Source: an uncultured Veillonellaceae bacterium
GTDB taxonomy: Bacteria; Bacillota; Negativicutes; Selenomonadales; Selenomonadaceae
NCBI GenBank assembly: GCA_902785705.1
Contig: CACZZN010000004.1
Span: forward strand, 57,990 to 121,989
Length of the DNA stretch: 64,000 bases
Reading direction: 5' to 3'
In this document: positions 19,665 through 28,645 of the stretch, piece after piece
How positions within the stretch are numbered: the first letter of the stretch is position 1
How the letters are laid out: each line of letters opens with the position of its first letter
Made by a program: the position numbers and the translations under genes
Notes under the pieces: model-generated
What the model was told of the DNA's origin: nothing
What the model saw: the letters and a program-made list of their open reading frames with translations, nothing else
Database searches by the model: none

Positions 19665-20306
19665 TTATTCCTCGTTTTTCAACTTCTTCTTCAAATCATC
19701 GAAGAAGGATTTGCAGATACGCCCGAAGATGCCCCTCTGTCCTTGGCGGGAATCATCACGCAAACGCAGTTCATCACGTGTCAGAATTTTGGCGCCGGTT
19801 TTGGTATCGTAAACATCGAAACGTACCTGGACGGTGGATGTGTAAATCAACTGCTCAGGATGGTACACAGGCACTGTGGTATGATATTCTTCCTCATAGG
19901 TGGAGCCGTCCGATCTTCTGACCGTCCTGGTCGAGCGTCTGGTTTCCCAGCTCGTATAAGCCGGCTTGATGTAGGAGTCATCATGCCACTTGAGCAGTTC
20001 GGCGGTCACATAGACATCCGACAGCGACTTCGGGTCGTCGAGCTTCACGCTCAACGTGTTCTTCCCCGTGAACAGCTTTTCTTCCAGCCGATCGGCATTC
20101 TTCCAATACTCTTCCGGCAGCAGCTTGTTCAAAATCTCGCTGGGAAACTCATTCGTATCGGTCAATACGATATCCTCCACCCAAACGCGCTTCACCTTGC
20201 TGAACGGATAGTTCTCATCCTGCCAGTCATACTTTTCCGCCGAAGCCGGAGATGCTCCCAGCACGAAAATGCTGAGCACCAGCAGCATCATAATCCACTT
20301 TTTCAT
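19665..20306 (-). CDS. Exported protein of unknown function
   Basis: A 213-residue protein with a clear Sec signal peptide (KKWIMMLLVLSIFVLGASPASA, probable cut before EKYDW). The mature part is polar, with a central charged stretch (RRSTRTVRRSDGSTYEEEY), a VQVRFDVYDTKTGAKI block and a lysine-rich C-terminus. The pattern is reminiscent of small DUF4136-like periplasmic proteins, but I cannot assign a family. It stands between ecfT and the activase gene, and the upstream gap of about 120 bp shows no clear signal. Confidence 0.7.
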   Translation of the reverse strand: MKKWIMMLLVLSIFVLGASPASAEKYDWQDENYPFSKVKRVWVEDIVLTDTNEFPSEILNKLLPEEYWKNADRLEEKLFTGKNTLSVKLDDPKSLSDVYVTAELLKWHDDSYIKPAYTSWETRRSTRTVRRSDGSTYEEEYHTTVPVYHPEQLIYTSTVQVRFDVYDTKTGAKILTRDELRLRDDSRQGQRGIFGRICKSFFDDLKKKLKNEE

Positions 20307-20427
20307 CTTACACCCTCCTCATCAAATGCACCTTTTCCTCAGTCTCGCCAAGCTTTCCCACGGTCTTTCCGTACAAAGAGCTTAGAGAAACACCCGTCTG
20401 TGAGCGCCATGCGGCAAACAGGCCCTG

Positions 20428-21231
20428 TCACTGCATGGAGAAGCGCAGATACAGCAGGAGCCCGGTCAGGACTGCCATGGAGGAACAAGCCATGTAGTCC
20501 AGTCTCCCTGCCTTCAAAGACTTCATCTGCGTTCTTCCTTCGCCGCCATGGTAACATCTTGCTTCCATCGCCATGGCAAGCTCATCCGCGCGACGGAAGG
20601 CGGAAAGAAACAACGGAACCAGAACCGGCACAAATCCCTTAAGCCTCTGCAAAATATTCCCCGATGCAAAATCCGAGCCTCGTGCGGCCTGTGCCTTCAT
20701 GATTTTGTCCGTTTCCTCGATGAGCGTCGGAACAAATCGCAGCGCAATGGTCATCATCATCGCAAGTTCATGGGCGGGAAGCCCGATTTTCTTCCCCGGC
20801 GAAAGAATGCGTTCCATCGCATCCGTGAGCTTCAACGGACTGGTCGTGAATGTCAGCAAAGAGGACAGCAGAATCAAAAATACCAGCCTCAGACTGATAA
20901 AGATCCCCTGCTGCAAGCCTTCCTTAGTGATCTCGAATGGTCCCAGCTGTGCAATAAGTTCCCCCGGATGACTGCACAAATGAATCAAAAAGGTGAACAG
21001 AATAATCCAGACCAATGGACGCAGGGACTTCAGCATCATGCGCATCGGCACATGGGAACGCAGCATCAGGAACAGCGTGAATGCGCCTAAAAGTCCATAG
21101 GTCGGCGCCGTATTGCAGAGAAAAACCAGCACAATGAGCAAAAAGAGCAGCCCAATCTTCACGCGCGGATCCATGCGGTGCAGAAAGGATGTGCCCGGAA
21201 AAAACTGTCCTAGTGTGATATCCTGCAGCAT
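20428..21231 (-). CDS. ecfT: Energy-coupling factor transporter transmembrane protein EcfT
   Basis: EcfT is the membrane scaffold that links the two ATPases to exchangeable substrate-binding (S) proteins for vitamin uptake. The 267-residue protein has several hydrophobic segments and the two cytosolic coupling helices, marked by AQAARGSDF and MEARCYHGGEGRT. The second motif reads A-R-C where A-R-G is also common. It starts 21 bp after ecfA2, giving the standard A1-A2-T order. No S component is adjacent. Confidence 0.93.
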   Translation of the reverse strand: MLQDITLGQFFPGTSFLHRMDPRVKIGLLFLLIVLVFLCNTAPTYGLLGAFTLFLMLRSHVPMRMMLKSLRPLVWIILFTFLIHLCSHPGELIAQLGPFEITKEGLQQGIFISLRLVFLILLSSLLTFTTSPLKLTDAMERILSPGKKIGLPAHELAMMMTIALRFVPTLIEETDKIMKAQAARGSDFASGNILQRLKGFVPVLVPLFLSAFRRADELAMAMEARCYHGGEGRTQMKSLKAGRLDYMACSSMAVLTGLLLYLRFSMQ

Positions 21232-21252
21232 TGATGATTCCCCTTTGCTACG

Positions 21253-22116
21253 TTACTGTTGTACTGCTTTCAAAATTGCCTTCAAGCCCTCTTCAAAGGT
21301 AATCGCGTCCACAGGTACTTCCAAGCCCTTTCGACGGAGCATTTGCAAGAATCTGGTCACCTGCGGCGGCCGTAAGCCGGATTGCTCCAGCAACTCTGTT
21401 TGCCGGAACACGTTGGACGGCGCATCATCCAGCACGCATGTCCCTTTTCTCAGCACCAGCATCCGCTCCGCAAAGCGCGCAATGTCCTCCATGCTGTGGG
21501 ATACAAGAACGATGGTAAAGCCATGCTTCTTATGCAGCGCCCGTATCTCCTTCAGCATCTTTTCACGCCCTGCGGGATCCAGTCCGGCCGTCGGCTCATC
21601 CAGTATCAGGTACTTCGGCTTCATCGCAAGTACGCCCGCGATGGCCGCACGCCGTTTCTGCCCTCCGCTCATCTGAAACGGCGGCTGTGCGTGATAGGTG
21701 TCATAGTCCAGTCCGACCAGCTCCATAGCGGCATGCACCCGTTCCGCAATTTCCTTTTCGGAACACCCCAGATTCCTCGGACCAAAGGCAATATCTGCTT
21801 CCACAGTCTCCTCGAAGAGCTGATGCTCCGGATACTGGAACACCATGCCCACCTTCCTGCGCGCTTCCTTTGCCGCCGCCTTTCCCGCACGGCTCGTATC
21901 GGACAGATCCACATCATCTACGAGAACTCTGCCTCCCGTCGGCGCAATAAGTCCCGCGAGATGCTGCACCAATGTGGACTTTCCCGAGCCGGTATGCCCT
22001 GCAATCGCCACAAAGGAACCTTCCTCGATGGAAAGGGAGACATGCTGCAGCGCCGTTTTCTCAAAGGGCGTCCCTCGCATATAGGTATAGCTCACATCTT
22101 CCAGCCTGATTGACAT
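21253..22116 (-). CDS. ecfA2: Energy-coupling factor ATP-binding protein EcfA2
   Basis: The second ATPase of the group II ECF module. The 287-residue protein shows Walker A (GHTGSGKSTLVQHLAGL), the Q-loop (MVFQYPEHQLFEETV), the signature MSGGQKRRAAIAG, and Walker B (YLILDEPTAGLDP). The FQYPEHQLFEETV Q-loop is characteristic of EcfA2. Its start overlaps the end of ecfA1 by 25 bp. Confidence 0.93.
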   Translation of the reverse strand: MSIRLEDVSYTYMRGTPFEKTALQHVSLSIEEGSFVAIAGHTGSGKSTLVQHLAGLIAPTGGRVLVDDVDLSDTSRAGKAAAKEARRKVGMVFQYPEHQLFEETVEADIAFGPRNLGCSEKEIAERVHAAMELVGLDYDTYHAQPPFQMSGGQKRRAAIAGVLAMKPKYLILDEPTAGLDPAGREKMLKEIRALHKKHGFTIVLVSHSMEDIARFAERMLVLRKGTCVLDDAPSNVFRQTELLEQSGLRPPQVTRFLQMLRRKGLEVPVDAITFEEGLKAILKAVQQ

Positions 22117-22940
22117 AATGCCTCCGCCAACTCTTCCTCTGTAAGCACGTCCTTCGGCAGTTTCACGCCCTTCTGCCGCAAACGATACACCATCTCCGCA
22201 GCCATCGGTACATCCAGTTTCATGCGTTTCAGCTGCTCCACCTGGGTGAATACCTCCCGCGGCGTACCCTGCAGTGCAATGCTGCCCTTTTCCAGTACGA
22301 TGACCCGCTCCGCCTCCGCGGCTTCCTCCATGAAATGCGTGATATAGACCACCGTGATGCCCCTTTCCCTATGGAGCTGTTTCACCGTTGCCATGACCTC
22401 TTCGTGGCCCCTGGGATCCAGCATGGCCGTCGGCTCATCAAACACGATGCAGTCCGTTTCCATGGCAAGCGCCCCCGCAATCGCGACGCGCTGCTTCTGT
22501 CCGCCGGAAAGACGGTGCGGCGCAAAGTCCCGATAGTCCTCCATGCCGACCGCACGAAGCGCCGCATCCACGCGACTGCGGATCTCATCCGGAGGAATCC
22601 CCAGATTTTCCGGACCGAATGCCACATCGTCTTCCACCACTGCCGCGACCATCTGATTGTCGGGATTCTGGAACACCATTCCCACCTGCTGACGGATGCG
22701 CCAAAGTTCCTCTGTCGCCCTTGTATCTATCCCATGCACAATACAGCGCCCGCCGGTAGGAATGAGAATCGCGTTAAGGTGCTTGGCCAGCGTAGATTTC
22801 CCCGAGCCGTTCGCGCCCAAGACCGCAAGGAATTCCCCCCTGCGGATGCTCAGGTCCACATGCTTCAGGACCGGCCGCTCGTTCTCCTGTCCCGCATGAT
22901 ATGTATAGCTCAGATCCTCCAAGCGAATCAATTCTTCCAC
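22092..22940 (-). CDS. ecfA1: Energy-coupling factor ATP-binding protein EcfA1
   Basis: The first ATPase of the ECF module. The 282-residue protein has Walker A (GANGSGKSTLAKHL), the Q-loop (GMVFQNPDNQMVAAVVEDDVAFG) typical of EcfA1, the signature LSGGQKQRVAIAG and Walker B (CIVFDEPTAMLDP). It follows rpsI with a weak terminator hairpin between. In many Bacillota ecfA1A2T lie before truA-rplM-rpsI. Here they follow rpsI and no truA is present. Confidence 0.93.
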   Translation of the reverse strand: MEELIRLEDLSYTYHAGQENERPVLKHVDLSIRRGEFLAVLGANGSGKSTLAKHLNAILIPTGGRCIVHGIDTRATEELWRIRQQVGMVFQNPDNQMVAAVVEDDVAFGPENLGIPPDEIRSRVDAALRAVGMEDYRDFAPHRLSGGQKQRVAIAGALAMETDCIVFDEPTAMLDPRGHEEVMATVKQLHRERGITVVYITHFMEEAAEAERVIVLEKGSIALQGTPREVFTQVEQLKRMKLDVPMAAEMVYRLRQKGVKLPKDVLTEEELAEALCQSGWKM

Positions 22941-22966
22941 ACTACATCACGCATCCTAATGACGAA

Positions 22967-22992
22967 AGCCCACCAGACAAAGCTGATGGGCT
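22967..22992 (-). terminator. Weak terminator hairpin after rpsI
   Basis: AGCCCACCAG (22967-22976) and CTGATGGGCT (22983-22992) form a 10-bp stem with one G-T pair. The minus-strand T tract is short (TTTCG), so readthrough into ecfA1 is likely. Confidence 0.5.
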
Positions 22993-23014
22993 GTTGCAAA
23001 CTGCATAAATATTC

Positions 23015-23407
23015 TCAGCGCTTCGAGAACTGGCTTGCCTTGCGTGCCTTCTTGAGACCGTACTTGCGGCGCTCCTTCTCTCTCGGATCGCGCGTCACGA
23101 ATCCGGCCTTCTTCAGAGCCGGACGAAGCTCGCCGTTGAGCTCCATGAGAGCGCGGGTAATGCCATGGCGGATTGCGCCCGCCTGGCCGGATGCACCGCC
23201 GCCTTTCACGTCTGCGATGACATCATACTTATCATTTGTTTCCGTAAGGACCAACGGCTGACGAACGATGAGTTCCAGCGTCTTCAGACCGAAGTATTCC
23301 TGCATATCGCGGCCATTGATCGTGACCTTGCCTTCACCCGGGACGAGACGAACACGGGCAACGGACGTTTTTCTGCGGCCAGTGCCGTAGTAGCTGACTT
23401 GTGCCAT
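23015..23407 (-). CDS. rpsI: 30S ribosomal protein S9
   Basis: The 130-residue protein has the S9 pattern: [14 protein letters not shown] at the N-terminus, [25 protein letters not shown], and the basic tail ending [12 protein letters not shown] whose terminal residues reach the P-site tRNA. It lies 26 bp downstream of rplM, the usual operon. Confidence 0.97.
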   Translation of the reverse strand: MAQVSYYGTGRRKTSVARVRLVPGEGKVTINGRDMQEYFGLKTLELIVRQPLVLTETNDKYDVIADVKGGGASGQAGAIRHGITRALMELNGELRPALKKAGFVTRDPREKERRKYGLKKARKASQFSKR

Positions 23408-23433
23408 GTAAATATGTTCCTCCTTCCAGATTC

Positions 23434-23874
23434 TCAGCGGATGTTCAGCTCAAGCTTCTCGGGCTTCTGAGCTGCATGCGGATGCTCGCTGCCTGCATAG
23501 ACATTGAGCTTGCGGTACATCTGCGCGCCGAGCCTGTTTTTCGGAAGCATCCCCTTCACAGCGTGCTCGATCACACGCTCCGGGAACTTCTGCTGCATCT
23601 GCCCTGCCGGCGTGAACGTCGTGCCGCCCTGATAGCCGGAATGACGGAAATACATCTTGTCCGTAAGCTTCTTTCCTGTAAATACTGCCTTCTCTGCATT
23701 GATGACAATGACATAATCACCCGTATCCACATGCGGTGTGAAAGTCGGTTTATGTTTACCGCGAAGAACTTTTGCGACCTCGGCAGCAAGCCTGCCGACC
23801 GTCTGGCCTTCAGCGTCCACAACATACCACTTGCGCTCGATATTGGACTCATTTGCCATAAACGTCGTCTTCAT
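23434..23874 (-). CDS. rplM: 50S ribosomal protein L13
   Basis: The 146-residue protein carries the L13 motifs [15 protein letters not shown], the [11 protein letters not shown] block and the [17 protein letters not shown] region. The ATG at 23874 or the one at residue 6 could be the start. It leads the rplM-rpsI pair, driven by a strong promoter about 100 bp upstream. Confidence 0.97.
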   Translation of the reverse strand: MKTTFMANESNIERKWYVVDAEGQTVGRLAAEVAKVLRGKHKPTFTPHVDTGDYVIVINAEKAVFTGKKLTDKMYFRHSGYQGGTTFTPAGQMQQKFPERVIEHAVKGMLPKNRLGAQMYRKLNVYAGSEHPHAAQKPEKLELNIR

Positions 23875-23929
23875 GCGATATCCCCCCTACTACTATAATC
23901 ATTCATGTTTTCGTGCAATGCAGCCACAG

Positions 23930-23948
23930 CCTCCGGGGCTAGTGGAGG
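23930..23948 (-). promoter_or_regulatory. Possible structured leader of rplM
   Basis: CCTCC and GGAGG face each other around GGGGCTAGT in the 5' untranslated region between the promoter and rplM. Ribosomal-protein leaders often bind their own product, but I cannot match this one to a known L13 leader. Confidence 0.3.
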
Positions 23949-23973
23949 GGATGCCGCAACATCACATAGAATC

Positions 23974-24002
23974 ATTCTACTCAAAACCAAAGGGCAAGTC
24001 AA
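23974..24002 (-). promoter_or_regulatory. Promoter of rplM-rpsI
   Basis: On the minus strand, TTGACT (24002-23997) and TAGAAT (23979-23974) are 17 bp apart, in the divergent gap between rplM and the plus-strand gene at 24139. Confidence 0.75.
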
Positions 24003-24138
24003 GCGTAAAACGAAAAAAATTCAAAAAAAAAGGGGCAAATCCTCAGAAAACTTCTATTTCAAGGGCAGGAATTTTTCTTCTTTCATCGAAGCACTTATGG
24101 AGAAGGTGTATTGATGTATCCAGAACGGAGGACAAACG

Positions 24139-24768
24139 ATGCAAACAGACAAGATTCAAGTGGGAAGCGACACTTCTGATATGAACCGCGCTATGAAGGA
24201 ATCTGAAAAATTTGCGCAATATTTTCAACTGGGCGAGCAAAGCTCCCTGCGGCTTCAGCTGCTCACAGAGGAACTGCTCGCGCTTCCCCGTGCCATCGTA
24301 GGAGAGTTCTATGCTGACTTCTGGCTGGAAAGCACAAAAAACCATACCTGCCAACTGCATCTGGATTTGATGGCCGACATGGACTATGTAAAGAAACATG
24401 AGATGATCCACGCATCCACCAACCACAAGAATGCCGCCTCGCAGGGCTTTCTCAGCGCTCTGCGGGAGATGGTGGAGGACGCGTTGTTCCTCCCCAGCGC
24501 CGGAGATCACTGGCAATCGGAATCCTCCGCGAACTCGCTGGTGTTTTACGGCGCAAACCGCACGCAGGTCGATATTTCATGGACACTCAGCCAATATCGC
24601 GCGGAATTGGAAGATGCAAAAGAAAACGATGATACGCTGGAAGCCGCATGGAATGAGCTAAAGAAATCCATGCTCGCAAAGATCGCGGATGATGTACAGA
24701 TATTCGTGAACGGCAATCAGGTTCATCTTGTGGTCAAAAAAACATTTCCGGAAATGAAAATCGGATGA
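24139..24768 (+). CDS. Protein of unknown function, possibly a degenerate GHKL-type ATP-binding protein
   Basis: A 209-residue cytosolic protein with no signal peptide; the start is set by GGAGG seven bases upstream. The helix LRLQLLTEELLALPRAIVGEF resembles the first helix of RsbW-like GHKL ATPases (the EE pair), and FWLESTKNHTCQLHLDLM looks like the following beta strands. The expected N-box asparagine and the G boxes are not clear, so any ATPase activity is doubtful. The C-terminal half (AWNELKKSMLAKIADDV) may form a helical bundle. It is a lone gene, convergent with a GNAT gene and 0.7 kb from a SpoIIE-type phosphatase on the other strand. Confidence 0.6.
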   Translation: MQTDKIQVGSDTSDMNRAMKESEKFAQYFQLGEQSSLRLQLLTEELLALPRAIVGEFYADFWLESTKNHTCQLHLDLMADMDYVKKHEMIHASTNHKNAASQGFLSALREMVEDALFLPSAGDHWQSESSANSLVFYGANRTQVDISWTLSQYRAELEDAKENDDTLEAAWNELKKSMLAKIADDVQIFVNGNQVHLVVKKTFPEMKIG

Positions 24769-24779
24769 ATATTGCAAAG

Positions 24780-24812
24780 AAGGCACCGAGCAGCAGTTCT
24801 GCCCGGTGCCTT
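24780..24812. terminator. Bidirectional terminator between the convergent genes
   Basis: AAGGCACCG (24780-24788) and CGGTGCCTT (24804-24812) form a perfect 9-bp stem, followed by TTTTC on the plus strand. It lies between the plus gene ending at 24768 and the minus gene ending at 24814. Confidence 0.85.
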
Positions 24813-24813
24813 T

Positions 24814-25446
24814 TCATTGTGCCTTTTCAGTCTCCGGCAACTGTCTGGCATACAGCATGCATACCAACGGGAATCTTGCGGAACCGGATCTCATTTCGAT
24901 AGGCTCCCATCCGACACAGCGGAAGTCATGATGCTCATAGAAGGCGTACGCACAGTCATCGTCCGTATACACGCACACATGCCGGCCTCTCCCCCGCCGT
25001 TCCAACTCCTGCAGCAAGGCACTGCCGATGCCCTGTTTCTGCAGCCGGGGATTCACTGCCATCAAGCAGATCTCACCGTCCACCGGCTTGCCATAGGCCG
25101 CCAGCAGCCGTGCATTTGCCTCATCATAATGTCTGTCGGTTCCCCGGAAATAAAGATGCCGCAAAACCCGCACGCATTTCACATAAGCGCGTTTCCACCA
25201 AGGTATGCGCAGCTGCGGCTCACCCCGGAAGGAAATCAGCAGGATGCCGGCCAGCTTTCCTTCCGCCGTGTAAGCCGCAATCGGTTGGGTGCATTCTGCC
25301 AGGGCCGCGTAGAAAAAATACCTGCCGAAAAGCAAATCTGCCAGCCACGTGGATTTGGTATAGCGGGTAAAATTCATACCCTCAATGACAAAGCCGATGA
25401 CCTCTTCCTCGTCCTCCGGGCGAAGCTTTAGAATCTCTGTTCCCAT
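24814..25446 (-). CDS. GNAT-family N-acetyltransferase
   Basis: A 210-residue acetyltransferase. The acetyl-CoA site is visible as VNPRLQKQGIGSALLQELERRG (the Q/RxxGxG/A loop), followed by VCVYTDDDCAYAFYEHHDFRCVG, the usual C-terminal GNAT strands. The substrate is unknown. I chose the ATG at 25446, four bases after the phosphatase stop. A TTG at 25473 would overlap that gene. It is the last gene of the six-gene run. Confidence 0.8.
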   Translation of the reverse strand: MGTEILKLRPEDEEEVIGFVIEGMNFTRYTKSTWLADLLFGRYFFYAALAECTQPIAAYTAEGKLAGILLISFRGEPQLRIPWWKRAYVKCVRVLRHLYFRGTDRHYDEANARLLAAYGKPVDGEICLMAVNPRLQKQGIGSALLQELERRGRGRHVCVYTDDDCAYAFYEHHDFRCVGWEPIEMRSGSARFPLVCMLYARQLPETEKAQ

Positions 25447-25450
25447 CGCC

Positions 25451-27055
25451 TTACTTGGTACCGTAATAGACAAAATTCAGCATAGTAATATCATCGAACT
25501 GCTCCGCATCCCCCACAAAGGCGTCCATATGCTTCTTCACATTCTCAAGGGATTCTTTCGGATCCGCCTCGGGATTCTCGTTCAGCGCCGCCTGCAGGCG
25601 CTGTACGCCGAAGAGCTCCTCGTCCTTGTCAATGGCCTCGGTCACGCCATCGGTGCAGACAAAGAATCTGTCGCCGGGATGCATTTCGATTTCATACTCT
25701 TTGAACCGGGTTCCTTCCATCATGGCCACACCGGGAGAATGCTTGCGCACGATATGCTCGTACTGCCCGCCGGCGCGCAGCACCATGGGACTTCCATGTC
25801 CCGCATTCGCCACCATCCCTTTGCCGGTAGAAATCTGCAGGATTGCCAGCCAGACGGTCACGAACATACCTGCCTCATTGCCCTCGCAGAGCTGATTGTT
25901 CACATCATAGAGTATCTTTGCCGGCTCAAGGCTCGTGCTCACCTGCGTCCGGTTCTTGATCAGTGTCTTGGCAATGACCATGAAAAGCGCTGCGGGAACG
26001 CCCTTGCCCGAAACATCCGCCATCACGACTGCGATATGGTCATGGTCAACCAGGAAGAAATCGTAAAAATCTCCTCCCACTTCCTTCGCAGGAACGGAGG
26101 TTGCGTAGATATCAAACTCCTTCCTCTCCGGGAAAGGCGGGAAAATCGAGGGCAGCATGTGCATCTGGATATTCGTCGCCACATTCAGCTCCGTCGCAAC
26201 GCGCTCTTTTTCCCTGGTAGCCTTCTCGAAATCCCGCATATAGGCTTGGAGTTCTCTGGACACTGTGACAACAGAATCTGCCAGGCGCTCGATTTCATCG
26301 CCTGTGTGCAGTTCTATTTTCAAAGACTCCCCCTTGCGCATCTTCTGCTCCGCATATTCCTCCAGAGAGGCATTCAGCGCCAGCAGCGGACTGATGATTA
26401 CACGCGAAATTTCATGATAGAACAGGCAGCCTCCAAGCAGCATAACGGCTGCCATAAAAGCCGCAAACATATACAGGAAACGATCTATCTCCTCCTCTAC
26501 CTTATCCATAGACAAATCCACCCCTACCAGAGCCACGGTATTGCCCGCAGTATCCACAAGGGGGGCATAGGCGGAGGCCACATAGCCATATTCCTTATTG
26601 TTAGTGATCAATAGCGGCACTGTGCCCCGGTCTTTGGAGGACATAGCCCTCTTCATGTACTCCTCGCCGCCCTGGTAATAAGCCTCTGCAAAGCCCAGTA
26701 TGCCAATATCCTTTTCCGCCTCCCCGCTGGACGTCCATATATAGACATAGTCATTCTCGCGGGGAACCACCACATACAGATATTTGACCTGCAGCGTTTC
26801 GCGCATACGCTCCAGATAAGCATAGACCTCATCATAGGCTGCATCCTTTTGCAAAGTTTTCTCGTATTTGCCCACGGTTGCCGTCCCCAGGCGTTCTGCC
26901 ACCAGGCAGCCGTAGTTATACGCCATTTCAGTATACTTCTGCTCCATATTGCTGCGATAATAACTCGGCACAGCAACGCCCAGGACAACGCATAACAACG
27001 CCATCAAGGCCAATAACCTGCTCAGGAATTTTTTCTGCAATCTGTTCCCCCCCAT
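25451..27055 (-). CDS. Membrane-bound Cache/HAMP SpoIIE-type serine phosphatase
   Basis: A 534-residue protein: membrane helix (about 10-30), an extracytoplasmic Cache-like sensor (about 35-190), a second helix (about 193-215), a HAMP-like linker, then a PP2C/SpoIIE phosphatase domain (about 300-534). The metal-binding motifs are AKEVGGDFYDF, VVMADVSGKGVPAALFM, FVCTDGVTEA and DDITMLNF. Such proteins typically dephosphorylate anti-anti-sigma factors. No STAS or RsbW pair is adjacent. Its start overlaps the formyltransferase end by 34 bp. Confidence 0.88.
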   Translation of the reverse strand: MGGNRLQKKFLSRLLALMALLCVVLGVAVPSYYRSNMEQKYTEMAYNYGCLVAERLGTATVGKYEKTLQKDAAYDEVYAYLERMRETLQVKYLYVVVPRENDYVYIWTSSGEAEKDIGILGFAEAYYQGGEEYMKRAMSSKDRGTVPLLITNNKEYGYVASAYAPLVDTAGNTVALVGVDLSMDKVEEEIDRFLYMFAAFMAAVMLLGGCLFYHEISRVIISPLLALNASLEEYAEQKMRKGESLKIELHTGDEIERLADSVVTVSRELQAYMRDFEKATREKERVATELNVATNIQMHMLPSIFPPFPERKEFDIYATSVPAKEVGGDFYDFFLVDHDHIAVVMADVSGKGVPAALFMVIAKTLIKNRTQVSTSLEPAKILYDVNNQLCEGNEAGMFVTVWLAILQISTGKGMVANAGHGSPMVLRAGGQYEHIVRKHSPGVAMMEGTRFKEYEIEMHPGDRFFVCTDGVTEAIDKDEELFGVQRLQAALNENPEADPKESLENVKKHMDAFVGDAEQFDDITMLNFVYYGTK

Positions 27056-27915
27056 GACATCCTTGGAAACGGATATGTTTCAGCCTGCCAAACGGCATCC
27101 CCATGCTCCGCTTCTATCAGCTGCAGTCTGACATGGCCATCCCGCAGACGATAGAGTACGCCCCAGCCCTCGTCTATCACATCTGTGCAAAGTTCAGCCT
27201 TGCCACAGGAAAAGCCACCCACAAAATATACCCTGTCATGTATTTTTACCCGCAACAGGCAATTATATATGCGATAAAGGCGCCTGGCCTCCGCCACGGA
27301 AAGCGCATGGGAAAGCCTTGCCTCGTCATAATGCTCCAGCTTGCAGGTGGGCAACAGCTTTTCCTGGGGACGGGCGTGCCCATAGAGATAGGTGAAATTC
27401 TCCAGCAGTTTCTCCGTCATGCGAAAGCCTGTCTGTGCGCATTTCAGGTAAACGTCCACACTGTCATCCTCAGCCGTGATTTCAAAGGATTCCTGCAAAA
27501 TGATTTCCCCTGCATCAAATTTATCTGCCAATTTATGCATCGTGACACCGCTGCGCCTCAGCCCCTGCTCCATGGCGAACTCCACGGGGCAATAGCCCCG
27601 GCCCTCCGGCAGCAGAGCATTGTGGAGATTGACTGCATAAAAGCCCTCTTCCTGGGGAAGCACCGGGATTTTTCTGCCGTAATCCGCAGAGAAAAACAGT
27701 TCACAGCCCCTTTCGATATACTGACGGACATCAGCCTCCGACAGTTTGCCGTAATGCACGGGGACATCATGCTGCCTTGCCAGTTGCACGATTTCCCCGC
27801 TCCGGAAGCAATCCTCTTGATTGCCGTAAGCGTACAGAGCCATGACCTCATGGCCGGCCAGCATGTAGGCAAAAATCCGCAGGAACGTGTCTCCACCCAA
27901 AAAAACAATTTTCAT
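27022..27915 (-). CDS. Formyltransferase-family protein
   Basis: A 297-residue protein with the formyl-THF transferase fold: an N-terminal MKIVFLGGDTFLR strand-loop, then NLHNALLPEGRGYCP and SGVTMHKLADKFDAGEI, which carry the Asn-His-Asp catalytic triad. The region after about residue 180 does not look like the tRNA-binding C-domain of Fmt, so a sugar or small-amine substrate is more likely than Met-tRNA. It follows the ECF-S-like gene by 19 bp and overlaps the phosphatase gene. Confidence 0.8.
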   Translation of the reverse strand: MKIVFLGGDTFLRIFAYMLAGHEVMALYAYGNQEDCFRSGEIVQLARQHDVPVHYGKLSEADVRQYIERGCELFFSADYGRKIPVLPQEEGFYAVNLHNALLPEGRGYCPVEFAMEQGLRRSGVTMHKLADKFDAGEIILQESFEITAEDDSVDVYLKCAQTGFRMTEKLLENFTYLYGHARPQEKLLPTCKLEHYDEARLSHALSVAEARRLYRIYNCLLRVKIHDRVYFVGGFSCGKAELCTDVIDEGWGVLYRLRDGHVRLQLIEAEHGDAVWQAETYPFPRMSWGGTDCRKNS

Positions 27916-27934
27916 ATCAAGCCTCTAAAAATGA

Positions 27935-28645
27935 TTACAACAATAAAATCAGAGTGAGCAGCAGCACCGGCACGGAAAGGACTTTCCCCGGCAGGACATA
28001 TTCCGGTTCCCCTGCCAGCAGCAGGGCAAAAATAAGAGCCAGCAAGAGCGCGTAAACACAACAGAGCCGCCGCTTCCATTGCCTTGATATGGGAATGAGG
28101 CTCCTCCTCTCCCCGCTGCAGGCAATACGGATGGAATCCGAGGTGAGTACGATGAAGACCGGCAGGCCGAAGATCAAGGGAAATACCAAATCGTTCAGGA
28201 AGATGTACAGCGCCAAATTCTCCACATGGAAGCCAAACAGGTACCAGATCCCTCCCGCAATGAGCCAAGCCGCCGCCAGAGCGGCCACGAAAGTGATCCA
28301 GACGTATATGAGCAGGTTGGCTGCTGTATGCACATGGGGCGCCTCCTGCCGATAAAGATACCACATGCGGTAGGGCAGGTAGGCTCCCACGAAATTCCCC
28401 AGAAACCCCAAGCTGGAAGTGGGCTGCAAAGTCCCGAAACAATCCGCCGCCAGATTGCCAAAAGCACAGGCCCAGGCACCTGCAGGCCCAAACAGAAGCC
28501 CCGCCAGCACAGGGATCGCATTGACGGGGCGGATTTCCGTGAACCCCTCCACCAGGACCATGACCTTGAAGCAAATCCCCAGGAATACAAAGGCCAGGAA
28601 CACCAAGGCAAACTGCTTGCCCGTGCCGATCTCAAGTTGTTTCAT
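27935..28645 (-). CDS. ECF-S-like integral membrane protein
   Basis: A 236-residue protein with about six hydrophobic segments. The stretch EIRPVNAIPVLAGLLFGPAG, then GNLAADCFGTL and LGFLGNFVGAYLPYRMW, resembles substrate-specific (S) components of ECF transporters and related membrane proteins. The substrate is unknown. The start at 28645 is preceded by GGGAGG seven bases upstream and overlaps the EamA stop by 14 bp. An ECF A1A2T module lies 5 kb downstream and could energise it. Confidence 0.65.
   Translation of the reverse strand: MKQLEIGTGKQFALVFLAFVFLGICFKVMVLVEGFTEIRPVNAIPVLAGLLFGPAGAWACAFGNLAADCFGTLQPTSSLGFLGNFVGAYLPYRMWYLYRQEAPHVHTAANLLIYVWITFVAALAAAWLIAGGIWYLFGFHVENLALYIFLNDLVFPLIFGLPVFIVLTSDSIRIACSGERRSLIPISRQWKRRLCCVYALLLALIFALLLAGEPEYVLPGKVLSVPVLLLTLILLL

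Noticed and set aside
25451..27055. Sporulation SpoIIE
   Set aside because: The N-terminus is a Cache sensor with two membrane helices, not the ten-helix SpoIIE membrane domain; only the phosphatase domain is shared.
27022..27915. Methionyl-tRNA formyltransferase Fmt
   Set aside because: The catalytic core fits but the C-terminal tRNA-binding domain and the usual def-fmt context are missing.
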